Shown here: positions 48,234 to 59,114 of the stretch, piece by piece
Layout of the letters: each line of letters begins with the position of its first letter
How positions within the stretch are numbered: position 1 is the first letter of the stretch
NCBI RefSeq assembly: GCF_033958435.1
Contig: NC_134139.1
Location: 207,869,501 to 207,933,500 of the forward strand
Reading direction: 5' to 3'
DNA: 64,000 nt
Source: Carettochelys insculpta
Lineage: Eukaryota > Chordata > Testudines > Carettochelyidae
Position numbers and translations under genes: made by a program
Notes under the pieces: generated by a model
The model's database searches: none
Seen by the model: the letters and a program-made list of their open reading frames with translations, nothing else
Told to the model about the DNA's origin: nothing

Positions 48234-48499
48234 GACGTTAATGATTCTACGGGTTGGCTTGCAGTTTTGCACTGAAAATCAATGTCGCTAAATGGGTTGC
48301 TCACAATGCAATCTGCAGACCAGATGCAGCCCCCGTGGCTGGGCTTGCCTTTAAGTAGGTGCCTGCAGAGATGACAGAACTCAGCATGCAAAGCACTAGC
48401 TTCCCATGAAGAATAAATGCACCTCCTCCCCCACAACAGCTAATCCGAGCGAGAATTCCTGCAGCAGCTCTTAAGACGGTGCTAATCGTCCCGGGCTTT
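48234..48499. other. Unique DNA downstream of the candidate module
   Basis: No repeat or gene recognised. It may belong to the same conserved block. Confidence 0.3.
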
Positions 48500-49640
48500 G
48501 GGGAAGGACCTGGATCGTTTGAGCGTGTTTGCCGATGCTTATGCATCTCGAAGGCCAGAGTGGTTCACCTGCCCAAATGGGGCACCGCATGCTCAGACTA
48601 TTAAAATCAATGGAGAAGTACTAGAAAATGCCGAGCGTTTCCTCTCCCTTGAAAGTCATCTCTCATCCAAGGCAGATATTGATTCAGAAATCCAGCGCCG
48701 TCTGAGCTGTGCCAGGGCAGCCTGTGTTTGTGGCACAGAGTTTCTGAAGATCAAGACATTCAAAGAGACACCATGTTTCTTGTTTATCAAGCCGTTGTTC
48801 TCCCAACATTGTCGTATGGATCTTGGACATTAGGAGAAGGTCCCTAACTGTCAGGGTGGTCAAACAGTGGAATAAATTGTCAAGGGAGGTTGTGGAATCT
48901 CCATCGCTGGAGATATCTAAGAACAGGTTAGATAGATGTCTATCAGGGATGGTTTAGACAGCACTTGGTCCTGCCATTGGGGCAGGAAGCTGGACTCAGT
49001 GGCCTCTCGAGGTCCCTTCCAGTCCTAGTGTTCTGTGATTCTCTGATCTGCAACCTGGACAAGCTACAGATATCATCTGGAAGTCCTTGAGAAGCATCAC
49101 GAGAGCCGCCTCTGCAGGATATTGAGAATCAAATGGGAAGACAGGCGCACCAACATGAGGGTTCTGGAAGAGGCAAAGACCACCCTTGTTCAGGCAATGA
49201 GCATCCGTCAGCCACTCCGCTGGACTGGTCATGTCCAGATGGCAGACCATCACCTGCCAGAACAGGTCCTGTTCTCTCAACTGACAGAAGGTACCGTAAC
49301 ATACGAGGGCAATGGAAGCACGCGAAGAGCTTGCTGAAGGATAACTTGAAGAAGTGCAGTATCAACATTGACGCCTGGGGGACACTCACCCAGGGATGCT
49401 CAAAATGGAGAGAAGTCCTACGGGATGGTCCCCTGTGTTTTGAACTTGCCTGCTGACCAGCTGAGGCGGACTCGAGGGGCAGGAGGAAGGAGAGACCGGC
49501 TTCCAGTCATGGTCAACAGCCTCCTGCTGTACTTGGAAACATCTCACTGTAACAGAACTTGGGGTTCAAGGACAGACCTCATCAGCTACCTGTGGCTCCA
49601 CAGCTCCCACCGAAGATGATCGTGCTCAGCAACAAATGAT
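48500..49640 (+). mobile_element. Non-CR1 LINE, RT C-terminal fragment, interrupted by CR1
   Basis: Translates to a post-RT domain unlike CR1: TIKINGEVLENAERFLSLES, SSKADIDSEIQRRLSCARAA, then RILRIKWEDRRTNMRVLEEA, PLRWTGHVQMADHHLPEQVL and a degenerate terminal zinc-finger-like CNRTWGSRTDLISYLWLHSS. This order (strand following the palm, KW.D, RW.GHV..M, GEL-like, Cys/His end) is typical of another non-LTR clade whose exact name I leave open. A CR1 tail at 48833-49048 splits it. Frameshifted and dead. Confidence 0.8.
48833..49048 (+). mobile_element. CR1 LINE 3' end nested in another LINE
   Basis: TTAGGAGAAGGTCCCTAACT to GTTCTGTGATTCTCTGAT is the last ~215 bp of CR1 ([20 protein letters not shown], then the 3' tail). 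It interrupts the reading frame of the non-CR1 LINE after SYGSWT. Confidence 0.88.
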
Positions 49641-50559
49641 CACCACCACCATCCCGCGGGAAGGACTGGGGTTAGGGACCCAGGCACTGATCCTGCAGCT
49701 CCCTGAACTGCAGAAGCACAGAAACCCCCACCGGCTTCAGGACCCCCTCGCGCCAGGTGCTGCTCATAGCTGTGGTGAGCGGCAGCCTGTGGCCCAGTGA
49801 GTTTATAACTCGATCAGAGGAGACAGACAAGAAACAGCACAGACGGGATGAACAGGCAGTGACCAACTTCCAGGCAGCCCCCGGGGGCAGGGCCCCTGTT
49901 TCTCCACTGTCCCTTCACTTCTCATGCCCAGTTTCTCCCCATGCTCCCCTAAATCAGTCCGCCCGCCCCCTGGCACACCCTGCTTACTTCCCTGGGCTTG
50001 TGGTGGGCTGTGGGTCACAAGGAGACCTGCCACGCAGAACGGAGGCGCCAGGGAGAGGGACTTGGGTGGATCAGTTCCACCCCACGTGTCCATCTTTGGG
50101 GGTGGAGGTGCTGCCCTGCAGCTGCCTCAAAGACGGCAGCATCTGCCCTTGGCAGAAGGACACCCGCCCCTTCTCCCATGCTGCTGATGTGGGTTGCATT
50201 AGCACCCATTAGTGCAGCAGCGCCGTCAATTTCAAGGCAAAGGTCACTGGGGCGTGAGGCCACCCCCAGCTGGTAGGAAGGCTTTTTGCTACCAGGCCAA
50301 ACAGGCCCGATTCCCCACTGGCTACTGAGCTCACTGCATGGACCGTAACTTGCCTGAACTAGCATCTCACGTCAGCCTCCCCTCCGGAACTGTGCCATGG
50401 GGCTGGAGCGCAGGGGTGCACTTTCCCCCGCCCCAGAGCTTCTGGGTGAGAAACAGGCTTGTCTTAACTAGAGCACCGCCTTTAACCCCTATGGAGAGCC
50501 CAGCCCGCCTCCCCGCAGACCCACTGCACCTGGGAGTCTGTCTTCTCCATCCCTCGTGG
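49641..50559. other. Apparently unique DNA
   Basis: No gene or repeat recognised. Confidence 0.35.
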
Positions 50560-50722
50560 CAGGAGTCCCTCTCTTTATCCCATCCGGGGCAGAATACATT
50601 TTGTGATGTGCACCACCAGTAGAAATACAGGCTGCTGGCTCGGGGAGCTCTGCTAACCAGCTGCACAGCACCTAAATCTCTCCTGGGCGGCTGCCCAAGT
50701 GTGCAGCCTACAGAGAGCACTG
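50560..50722 (+). mobile_element. hAT-like MITE copy
   Basis: Family blocks in order: CAGGAGTCCCTCTCTTTATC, GGCAGAATACATTTTGTGAT, GTGCACCACCAGTAGAAATA, GAGCTCTGCTAACCAGCTGC, and terminal ACAGAGAGCACTG. The flanks CCTCGTGG/CCTTAGCC are poor as a duplication. Confidence 0.72.
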
Positions 50723-50783
50723 CCTTAGCCAGCCCAAGTCAGGCTCCTCCTCATCCCTCACTATACTGCCCAGGAATAAACAG

Positions 50784-50945
50784 CAGCATTCCCTGTGAGC
50801 TGAGCACTTAGGTGGTTGCCCAGGAGAAACTCAGGTGCTGCCCAGCTGATGGCAGAGCACCCACAGCCGACAGCCTGTGTGTATTGGTGGTGCACATCCA
50901 CACAACTTGGTGCACCCAACAAAATTTATTCCACCGGTAACATCA
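50784..50945 (-). mobile_element. hAT-like MITE copy, inverted relative to its neighbour
   Basis: Starts CAGCATTCCCTGTGAGCTGA and runs through GGTGCTGCCCAGCTGATGGC, GGTGGTGCACATCCACACAA and CACCCAACAAAATTTATTCC, the complement of the 57432 copy. The distal end is eroded. Only 61 bp separate it from the oppositely oriented 50560 copy. Confidence 0.72.
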
Positions 50946-53424
50946 ACAGACCTGGCTGCCAGCACTAGGGATTGCAACCTTAGGGGCTAAAGTTCTGTGC
51001 TCTACCACAGGACCTAAAGGCCATCTGGCTCTCAGCTGCGCTTGTAGAGCAGAGACTTCACTCACCCTAATAGGAGGTTTCAGTGCCTCTGGGTACTACA
51101 CACCCATGGATGGAAAAGCATAGCGGGACCCTGCTGCCAAGGCTCAGTGGGTAATTCCCAGCAGAAGAGAGAAAGGAGAGATCTGGCTAGTTCCAGGGAC
51201 ATTAACCCTACTGCCTGCTTTGCAGGCCGTTGCCCAGCCTGGCTTATTAACTGCCCAAGCAGTGGGGTTTCCCGTGTCAGCCAGGAGAATGGCACACGCA
51301 TCAGATTATCTGGCCAGCAGCCTCGCAGGTTCCTTCTTCCTCGGCAGAGGGAGCTGGGCTGCATAATCCCAGAGGTTCTGTCTCACCTGACAGCCCAGGA
51401 GCTGTTCCAGCCCATCCGCCAAATCAATGCCAGTCACCAGCCCCCAGAGAATACCAGGCCACTTTCGAAGCCAGTCCCAGGAAGGAGCCAGGGCCCACAT
51501 CGCAATTAACTCCCCTGTGGCGTGTATATTCTTGAGTCACATCCTGCCCCGTCGCATTTCTAAGGGCTGCACGGAGGCAGCTGCGATGCCAGGAGGCAGG
51601 ACACCTGAGGGAGGAGAGGCAACGTCTCTGTCACATAGGGACTTTGCTTTTGTTCTTTCTTGTTGCACGATCTTCCCATGAGCTGATGAGAAAGCCCTGG
51701 TTGGTGAGAGTAGGAAGCTATAACAGGCTCGTGAAAGAGGCCAAGAGGACTCTGCAGTTCGTCAGGGAAGTGACAACTCTGGATGTTTGTCCTTTTGTTG
51801 TGCCCTGAAGCCTGACAGGCCATTGGCTGCTGGTCATGTGTCCGGCAGCCCAAGCTGAGCATTGAGGGCCGGGGTTTGGGGCTCGCTGCTCACAGGCTCC
51901 ACAACAGAAGCCGGGTTTTTCCACGATCGCTCCAGCAGGTTTCCAAAAGGGCCTGCCCCCACCATGGGTCCAGCGTACTGAGCTGCCTTGTGAACCTGGC
52001 GGACCTCTGGCCTTTGTGCCACACCCGGAGCAGCCAGTACCTGGGGAAGGAGCTGGAGAGGGAGGATGAACAGCAGCCACAGACCAGGCTGGAGGCAACG
52101 CAGGGCGTGCTGGGAAGTTAGCTCAGAGCGGCTGACCCAGAACCGTGGGAAGCAGGCGGAGAGGGGAGAAAGCAGGCCAGGGGAGCTGGGCTCTCTGGGC
52201 AGTGAGCCTGCTCCTGGCTGGGCCGCAGAGCGAGAAGCCTGTCGCAAACCGGGGAAATACATGGCAAGGAATGCAGCTGGTCCGGCCCAGGGAGCTGCCA
52301 ATCCCTCAGGGTCAGGTGTCTCCCAGTCACTTCCCAGAAGCCCGGCGGGACCCCAGGGCACACCGCCAGCCTCTCCGTCACGTCCCCAAAGCCAGGTCGC
52401 CTTTTCGAGAAAGGCCGGCTCTGCCCCTCCTCCAGCCCGTAATAACCTCGCACGCAGTCACGCTTGGAGAAAGCTGCACACAGCCGGGCTGGGCCAGGCC
52501 CACTAACTCCCTGCAGGATTCTGTTCTGAAACCTGCACCTCGCGCCCGGCCTGGCGGGCTTGCAGCCATTCCTGGTGGGGCAGGGACCCCAACGGGCTGT
52601 GATGGCGGTCCAGGGGATTCTGGAGGGAGGCTGCTGGGCACACACATGTGGCTCTCCTGAGCTCCCACGCTGATTTAGCACGGCGCCAGGGGCCAGCGTG
52701 GCAGCAGGGGAAATCTGTAGGCAGCACATGGCTGGAATGCAACCCGGCTGATGCCCCCCATTCTTGCAAAGAAGGCCAAGGGATGCACAAGCAGGAAGGA
52801 GCCAGGAGGAAGGTAGCACAGGGCTGGGGCCTGACTCAGGAACTGCCACTCCCTGCAGCCCCTGGATTGTCCCCTCCAGCAGCCGACCAGTCCCACCCCT
52901 GCTCTGGTAATACACTCCCAGCTGCGCCGGCTGCTCAGCTGTTCCCAAAGCAGGGCGGGATCTGGCCTGGCATTACGGACAGCTGCCAGCCCCCATCTTG
53001 CTGTCCAGAGGAGCTTGGTTCACAGGTGGCTGGGGCCAGGCAGGTGGACTGCATCTAAGGGATGCGCAGTGGGCCACTGAGCTGTGCACCGTTACGCTTA
53101 TCATTTGCCCAGCAACAGGGAGTCGATCCAGTCCGGCACGTCTACACGTAGACTGATGCGCCAGCCTGGTGGTCCTCCCCACACGCACATCTCCTGTCGT
53201 GTCACCCCAGCGCTATCAGCGCCTTGCACGGTCGGTCGTGGGACGGAACTTCGGCTCATTATGCCGGGCGCTCGAGAGACCAAAGAGCCACCACCACTGT
53301 GGGACAGAAACCCGGTTTTGCACGAGAGCAGCTGCAGGAAGCAGGCCCATGCAGCGCTGCAACCTGCACCCGGTCTGCCAGCGTGCTCCCAGAGACACGC
53401 AGCCCAGCTAGGGGCAATCCTAGA
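50946..53424. other. Mostly unique DNA
   Basis: No gene recognised. About 50965-51035 is tRNA-like on the minus strand (TAGAGCACAGAACTTTAGCC) and may belong to the family at 18240. Confidence 0.4.
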
Positions 53425-53985
53425 ATCGTCGAATGCTTGAGAGGTCATGATGTCCAGCCCCCTGCCCTCATGGCAGGACCAAGTACTGTCTAGACCATCC
53501 CTGACAGACACTTATCGAACCTGTTCTTAAATATCTCCAGAGACGGAGATTCCACAACCTCCCCAGGCAATTTATTCCACTGTTTGACCACCCTGACAGT
53601 TAGGAACTGTTTCCTCATGTCCAGCCTAAACCTCCCTTGCTGCAGTTTAAGCCCATTACTTCTTGTTCTATCCTCAGAGGCCAAGAAGAACAAGATTTCT
53701 CCTTCTTCCTTGTGACACCCTTTTAGATACCTGAAAACCGCTATCGTGTCCCCCCTCTATCTTCTCTTTTCCAAACTAAACAAGCCCAATTCTTTCAGCT
53801 TTTCTTCATAGGTCACATTCTCTAGATCTTTGATCATTCTTGTTGCTTTTTTCTGGACCCTTTCCAACTTCTCCACATCTTTCTTGAAATGCGGCGCCCA
53901 GAACTGGACACAATCCTCCAACTGAGGCCTAACCAGAGCAGAGGAGAGCAGAAGAATGACTTCTCGTGTCTTGTTCATGAGAGTT
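53425..53985 (-). mobile_element. CR1 LINE 3' fragment, tail type A
   Basis: The minus strand has two frames: [20 protein letters not shown] to [10 protein letters not shown], and [20 protein letters not shown] to KNRFDKCLSGMV. The tail complement begins ATCCTAGAATCGTCGAATGC. Confidence 0.94.
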
Positions 53986-54299
53986 AATGAGGAGTTAAAG
54001 GATTACACCAGCTACAGAACTCTCTCCACATCATTCAAATCCAGCCCATCAGTTCATCCCAGTTCCTTCATTTGTTCTACACCTAGTTTGAGGCAGTAGC
54101 GTTCCAGGTTCTGCACTGAGAATGGCCCTTCCTGGCTTGTACTAAGACAGAGAATGAACAGATCTTGGGTTTCACTTCCTTTGAGGCTCGTAATTATCTC
54201 AGACAGGACAATTAATGTCCCCCCACTTCTCACCCCCTTCCTTCCATCCTATTTGATTTGTCAGTTTTTATTGCAATTTTTTGGGGCCTTTTGTACTTA
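53986..54299. other. Apparently unique DNA
   Basis: No gene or repeat recognised. Confidence 0.3.
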
Positions 54300-54466
54300 T
54301 AAATGTCCGTCTGTATTGGAAATAAATTGAGGTGATGAAGTGGGTCTGTCCCACAAAAGCTCATCACCGAATAAATCATTGTGTTAGTTTTTAAAGGGCT
54401 ACATTTCAGCTGCTTTGTTTTGTTGGAGTACAGATTAATGCGGTTACCTCTCTGTTACTATTGGGT
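54300..54466 (+). mobile_element. Dispersed repeat, possibly Penelope-like
   Basis: Right half of the family seen at 9675: GGTGATGAAGTGGGTCTGTC, CCACAAAAGCTCATCACCGA and GTGTTAGTTTTTAAAGGGCT, then a tail AGATTAATGCGGTTACCTCT. The outer stem GGTGATGA/TCATCACC and inner stem GTGGG/CCCAC are both perfect. Confidence 0.6.
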
Positions 54467-54929
54467 TTGACAAGTTGCCTATTGCCTTGTGCTAAAGGCC
54501 AAGTTGTGCAGTCTGGAATGTCTTAACAAGAGCATTGTAAGCAAGAGAGAAGCAGTAATTCATTCCCTCTGCTCTGCTCATTAGTCCTCCACTGGAGTAC
54601 TGAGTCCAGTCCCGGGCTCTGCATTTCAGGAGCCACGTGGACAAGGTAGAGAAGGTCCACAGAAGACCAACAAGAGCGAGGCTGTGTCTACACTTCCATT
54701 CCTCTTTTGAAAAAGGTATGCAAGTGAGGTAAATTGCAAATGCAAATGAAGTACAAATTTGCATATCTAACGCCTCATTTGCCTATTCTTCTTTCGAAAT
54801 AGCTTCTTTCCAAAGAAGACCAGTGTAGACAGCGCTCTTTCGAAAGTAAACTCCATCTTTGAAAGAACCCTTCTTCCCATAAAAAAAGGGAAGGGCTATT
54901 TCAAAGGTGGGGTTTACTTTCGAAAGAGC

Positions 54930-55856
54930 GGAGACCCCATCTGTTGCATTGGTGATTCACTGGTAGAATTCTCACCTGCCACGTGAGAGGCCCATGTTTG
55001 ATTCATGGCCAATACAGGCCCCCTTCTTTCCAGAGTGACCTGGATAAATTGGAGGATTGGGCCAAAAGAAATCTGATGCAGTCCAACAAGGAGAAGTGTA
55101 GAGTCCCGCACCTGGGGCAGAAGAATCCCAAGCATTGTTGCAGGCTGGGGACCGACTGGCTCAGCAGCAGTATGACGGAAAGGGACCTAGGGGTTATGGT
55201 GGATGAAAGGCTGGATATGAGTAAACAGTGTGCCTTTGTAGCCAAGAAGCTAACAGCATGCTAGGGTGCATTAGGAGGAGCATTTCCAGCAGACCTAGAG
55301 AAGTGGTTGTTCCCCTCTGTTTGGCACTGGTCAGACCACATCTGGAATATTGTGTCCAGTTTTGGGCCCCCCCGGTATAAAAAGGAGGTGGATTTGCTGG
55401 AGCAGGTTCAGTGGAGGGCAACAAAAATGATTAAGAGGCTGGAGCACAAGACCTGTGAGGAGAGGCTGAGGGATTTGGGCTTGTTTAGTTTACGGAAGAG
55501 AAGACTGAGGGGTGATTTAATAGCAGCCTTCAACTTCCTGAAGGGGAGCTCTAAAGAGGAGGGTGAGAAACTGTTCTCACTGGTGTCAGATGGCAGAACA
55601 AGGAGCAATGGTCTGAAGTTAAAGGAGAGGTGTAGGTTGGATATTAGGAAAAACTGCTTCCCCAGGAGGGAGGTGAAGCACTGGAATGCGTTGCCTAGAG
55701 AGGTGGTGGCTTCTCCATCCCCTGAGGTTTTTAAGTCCCGGCTGGACAAGGTCCTGGCTGGGATGACTGAGAAGGGGTTGATCCTGCTTGAAGCAGGGGG
55801 CTGGACTAGATGACCTCCTGAGGTCCCTTCCAGCCCTAGGATTCTGTGACTCTGTG
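54930..55856 (+). mobile_element. tRNA-Gly/CR1 chimeric retroinsertion
   Basis: One unit inserted into the MITE, bounded by AGAGC at 54925-54929 and 55857-55861. It comprises a 16-nt leader, a tRNA-Gly-like sequence (54946-55016), a 13-nt spacer and a 5'-truncated CR1 (from about 55030). The CR1 encodes [53 protein letters not shown] and EVKHWNALPREVV, and ends in the CR1 3' tail TTCTGTGACTCTGTG. Since the duplication encloses both parts, they appear to have integrated together. Confidence 0.8.
54946..55016 (+). pseudogene. tRNA-Gly(GCC)-like sequence at the 5' end of a CR1
   Basis: 71 nt with tRNA-Gly layout: acceptor GCATTGG/CCAATAC (one C-A mismatch at pair 2), D-loop with GGTAG, anticodon arm CTCAC-CTGCCAC-GTGAG (anticodon GCC), T arm CCATG-TTTGATT-CATGG, discriminator A. 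Both anticodon and T stems pair perfectly although several bases differ from the usual vertebrate tRNA-Gly. The T-loop lacks the conserved C56 (TTTGATT instead of TTCGATT) and the B box is weakened, so a working gene is unlikely. No T4 terminator follows. Confidence 0.85.
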
Positions 55857-56410
55857 AGAGCAGTGTCTACACTAGTTTTCTTCTTTTGAAATCAGAATAT
55901 GCAAATGAGGTGTCCGATATGCAAATGTGTACCTCATTTGCATTTTCAATGTACCTCATTTGCAGACCTCTTTTGAAAGAGGAATGCAAGTGTAGACACA
56001 ACCCCAGTAAAGGTCTAGAGTAGATGAGCTATGAAGGAAGAATGAAAGAACTGGGTTTGTTTAGTCTGGAAAAGAGAAGACTGAGAGGAGATGTGATCAC
56101 AGCTTTCAAATACCAAAAATGGGTTACAAGGAGGAGGGAGAAAACTTGTTCTTCTTGGCCTCTGAGAACAGAACAAGAGGCAATGGGCTTAAACTGCAGC
56201 AAGGGAGGTTCAGGCTGGACATTAGGAAAAGCTCCTAACCGTCAGGGTGGTCAAACAGTGGAATAAATTCCCTGGGGAGGTTGTGGAATCTCCACGGCTG
56301 GAGATATTTCAGAACAGGTTAGATAGTGTCTCTCAGGGATGGTCTAGACAGTACTTGGTGGGGGCTGGACTCGATGGCCTCTTGAGGTTCTGTTCTCGGC
56401 TTCTCTGATT

Positions 56411-57423
56411 GTGGGACAGGGCTTAGCGGGAGAGAACTGCACTCTAGGAAAAACCCAGGCCCGGCAACCTCTTGTCAGGCCCAGGCATGGCTGTAGGGTG
56501 GCCTACGTTGACTCAGCCGATCTGTTGGCTAACGATGGACACGTCCCATCCTGTGCTTTGTCAACCTTGGAGAAGCAGAGCCACGGACAAAGTCCCTGAG
56601 CCCTGGGTTCTGCTCTTCCATACCGCGGTAAGCTGATGTGTGGCCTGCCCTTGGCCCACAATGTCCCATTAAACTAGAGCGTCTCATTATGAAAGAGCCG
56701 CTCGGCCTTGAGCTAAAGGTTTGAGCTGACAGAGAAGCCAGTCCCTGCCCCGGGAATCTGTCCCAGGAGTTCACTTTCCAAAAGGCTTTAGTTCCTTTGC
56801 TTTCATGCCACATAACTGCTCAGTGCCTCAGTTTACCCTCCTGCCTGGTGGGAAGGATACTCCTTACTCCCCAGGTATCCTAGGAGGCTGGTTGTAGAGT
56901 CCTGTCAAGTGGGGGAAGAGACCCCAAATGAACTGGGAGATGCCCCAACAGGTGGTCCTGGGGCAGAACAGCCTGCAGGCAACGCCCTGGCATGGGCCTA
57001 ATTCTTTGCAGGTCTTTCCCCCCCGTGTCTAGGAACAGCCGATGGAAGGAGAAGCATGTCAGGCTGGCCCCACACATTGCAGGACTGGCCCTTTAACAAG
57101 CCCAGGGAAAGATCGGGAGAGGGGATCAGCTGGGGGAGGGATTCATTTGAACTTCTCCTCTGTGAGAAACAGCTCGCGGGAGGGGGAGAGCAGCTCCTTC
57201 TTCCGAGCCTCTCCTGTCAGCCTCGGGCTCAGGATTGATAGTGCACCAGTGCCCGGTGCCTGAGCAGAGTCCATTAAGAAGCTTAAGAATTCAGGATGGA
57301 AAACAGGCCCTTGGCGGGAGATGAAAGGACGGAGGTCCCCGCTGGCGCTCAGTGCATTCCACCAGCAGACACAGCCCAGCCCGGCAGCCGGGCGAGCTTT
57401 TGCTGCCGAAGTACAGAGGACAG
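56411..57423. other. Apparently unique DNA
   Basis: No gene recognised. CAGTGCCTCAGTTTACCCTC near 56822 resembles a MIR core scrap. Confidence 0.35.
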
Positions 57424-57431
57424 CCGGCAGG

Positions 57432-57617
57432 CAGGGTTTCCTCTAGTTTTTTCCATCCCGGGGTGGAATAAATTTTGTTATGTGCACCACGGCACATGCA
57501 GATGCGCACCACCGCAGGAACTCATGCTGCTGGCTGTGGGCACTCTGCTAATCAAATGGGTGGCACCTGACTCCCTCCTGGGCAGGCGCCCAGGCGCTCA
57601 GCTCCCAGGGAACACTG
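57432..57617 (+). mobile_element. hAT-like MITE with 8-bp target duplication
   Basis: A 186-bp element with ends CAGGGTTTCCTCT and AGGGAACACTG (inverted, imperfect). It is flanked by CCGGCAGG (57424-57431) and CTGGCAGG (57618-57625), an 8-bp duplication with one mismatch. CAG-type termini and an 8-bp duplication indicate the hAT superfamily. It contains GGAATAAATTTTGTTATGTG, GTGCACCACG and TCTGCTAATCAAATGGG and encodes no transposase. Confidence 0.85.
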
Positions 57618-57625
57618 CTGGCAGG

Positions 57626-58845
57626 GCAATACCCAGGAGGCGACTGCCCGGCCGAGCTGCAGAATATATCAGACTTGGGGGCCTCGTTCCCTCGCTCTTC
57701 TTGACTGCAGGGGACACAGAGATCTGTGCAAACTCTAAGCAGCCAAGTCCTGGCCTGCTGCTGCAAACAGAGCCTCTCCAGCCTCCCAGCATGGGCTTAG
57801 CATTAAGCCAATGGGGTAGGACCCGGGAGCTGGCTTTGTCCCCATGGGAGGTTGAGCCTCTCACTGGGGCTGTAGCTCCTCAGAGGTATTTAGCCTCCTA
57901 ACGCAATTGAGTTCAGTGGAAGTGAGTCCACTAACTACAGCTAAGCCCCCGTGCCTCAGTTTCCCCGTCTCCTGGCCTTTGTCTGTCCTTCCCCGCCTGC
58001 GGGCTCTACACTTGCAAACCGACCACCCCAGCGGGACAAATGCATGTTAACACCACCGAGCCGGACCCACAGCACTGCAAGGTGTGATTTGGGGTGTCTC
58101 CCGGGCGCTCAGCAGCTTTGCATCAGGCTGCAGGGGAGGGAGGGAGCTCGGAGGGCAAGGCTCTGAACTGAGCCTGGGCTCAGGAGGGGATCCAGGGATC
58201 ATAGGCAGTGTGAGGAACCTAGCGAGGGTGTGAGGGGGGATCAACATTCAGAAGGGCGTGAACGTTGAGCTCAGGGCAGGACTCTACCGCCAAGCACCCA
58301 GGGCCAGAGCAGGGAGAGCCTCCCACTGCCCAACAGCTGCCCACAGTGGGGCTATTCCAGTGTCCTCTGCAGAGCCAGGGCAGTGCCCTGGTCTGACACC
58401 CCCTGCAATGCCCAGGTTCCTCTGCACAGGGCTGGCTGCAGCTGGGTCAGGTGTGACTCCCGTACTCGGGTCCCAGGCCCTAATGCCCTGGTAGGCCCAC
58501 ATCCTACTGTGACTCAGGTCCAAGCCCCGTCAGTCCGCAGGGTGGACACAGCTCAAGCCAGAACAGCTGCGTGGTGCACTGTGGACATGTGAGCATGGCT
58601 GTGAGCCCCGGGCCCAGGCTTACAATGCAGTGTGGCTGAGTAGAGCTCCGTCAGACCTCAGTTTACAAGGCAGTGCCAATGGACCTGGGAAGGCTGCTGG
58701 GTTTCTGAGCAAGGATTGTGCACAGCCAGGAAATGAGCAGCATCCCCTGGTGTAACCACTGAGGAAGGAAAGCCTACTGCAGTGGTGGGCCATCACTTTA
58801 CCCCAGGCTAGTGCTAACCGAGGCCTTGGGAGAGATGGGGTCAAT
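57626..58845. other. Apparently unique DNA
   Basis: No gene or repeat recognised. Confidence 0.35.
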
Positions 58846-58975
58846 TTGCTGTTGTGCAACAGACTTCCCAAGTGACCCTGGGCAAGTCACTTAACCACGC
58901 AGGGCCTCAGTTTCCCATCTCTACAATAGGGACAATCACAGTGTTGCTAAGACAATTAATACGCTGGCGATTCGA
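58846..58975 (+). repeat. MIR-type SINE fragment
   Basis: AGTGACCCTGGGCAAGTCAC, TTAACCACGCAGGGCCTCAG and TTTCCCATCTCTACAATAGG, followed by ATCACAGTGTTGCTAAGACA, match the MIR core and 3' part closely. Confidence 0.8.
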
Positions 58976-59114
58976 AATAGTTCAGGTACTGTGGCAACAG
59001 AGGCCACCCCAGGTGCTAAGGCAGACTGGCCAGAGGGAGAACAGGCCGGTGCCCGACCTCCTTAACTATAGCCGGAGAGTAGGATCTGATCCCTTGAACC
59101 CAATTTCCGCCAGG

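Larger units (their letters stand above)
54680..56003. mobile_element. Palindromic MITE split by a tRNA-CR1 insertion
   Basis: Termini GGCTGTGTCTACACTTCCAT and TGCAAGTGTAGACACAACC match the 27315 family. The left half (54680-54929) and right half (55857-56003) together give about 400 bp, as in the intact copy. Flanks CGA/CCA are a near 3-bp duplication. The 927 bp between the halves is a separate insertion. Confidence 0.85.
54500..56410 (+). mobile_element. CR1 LINE split by a nested MITE
   Basis: The left part (54500-54679) carries the AACAAGAGCATTGTAAGCAA region through GGTCCACAGAAGACCAACAA. The right part (56004-56410) resumes TAAAGGTCTAGAGTAGATGA, encodes [20 protein letters not shown] and RLDIRKS-like sequence, and ends in a CR1 tail near 56395. 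The intervening 54680-56003 is a MITE with its own insertion. Confidence 0.85.
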
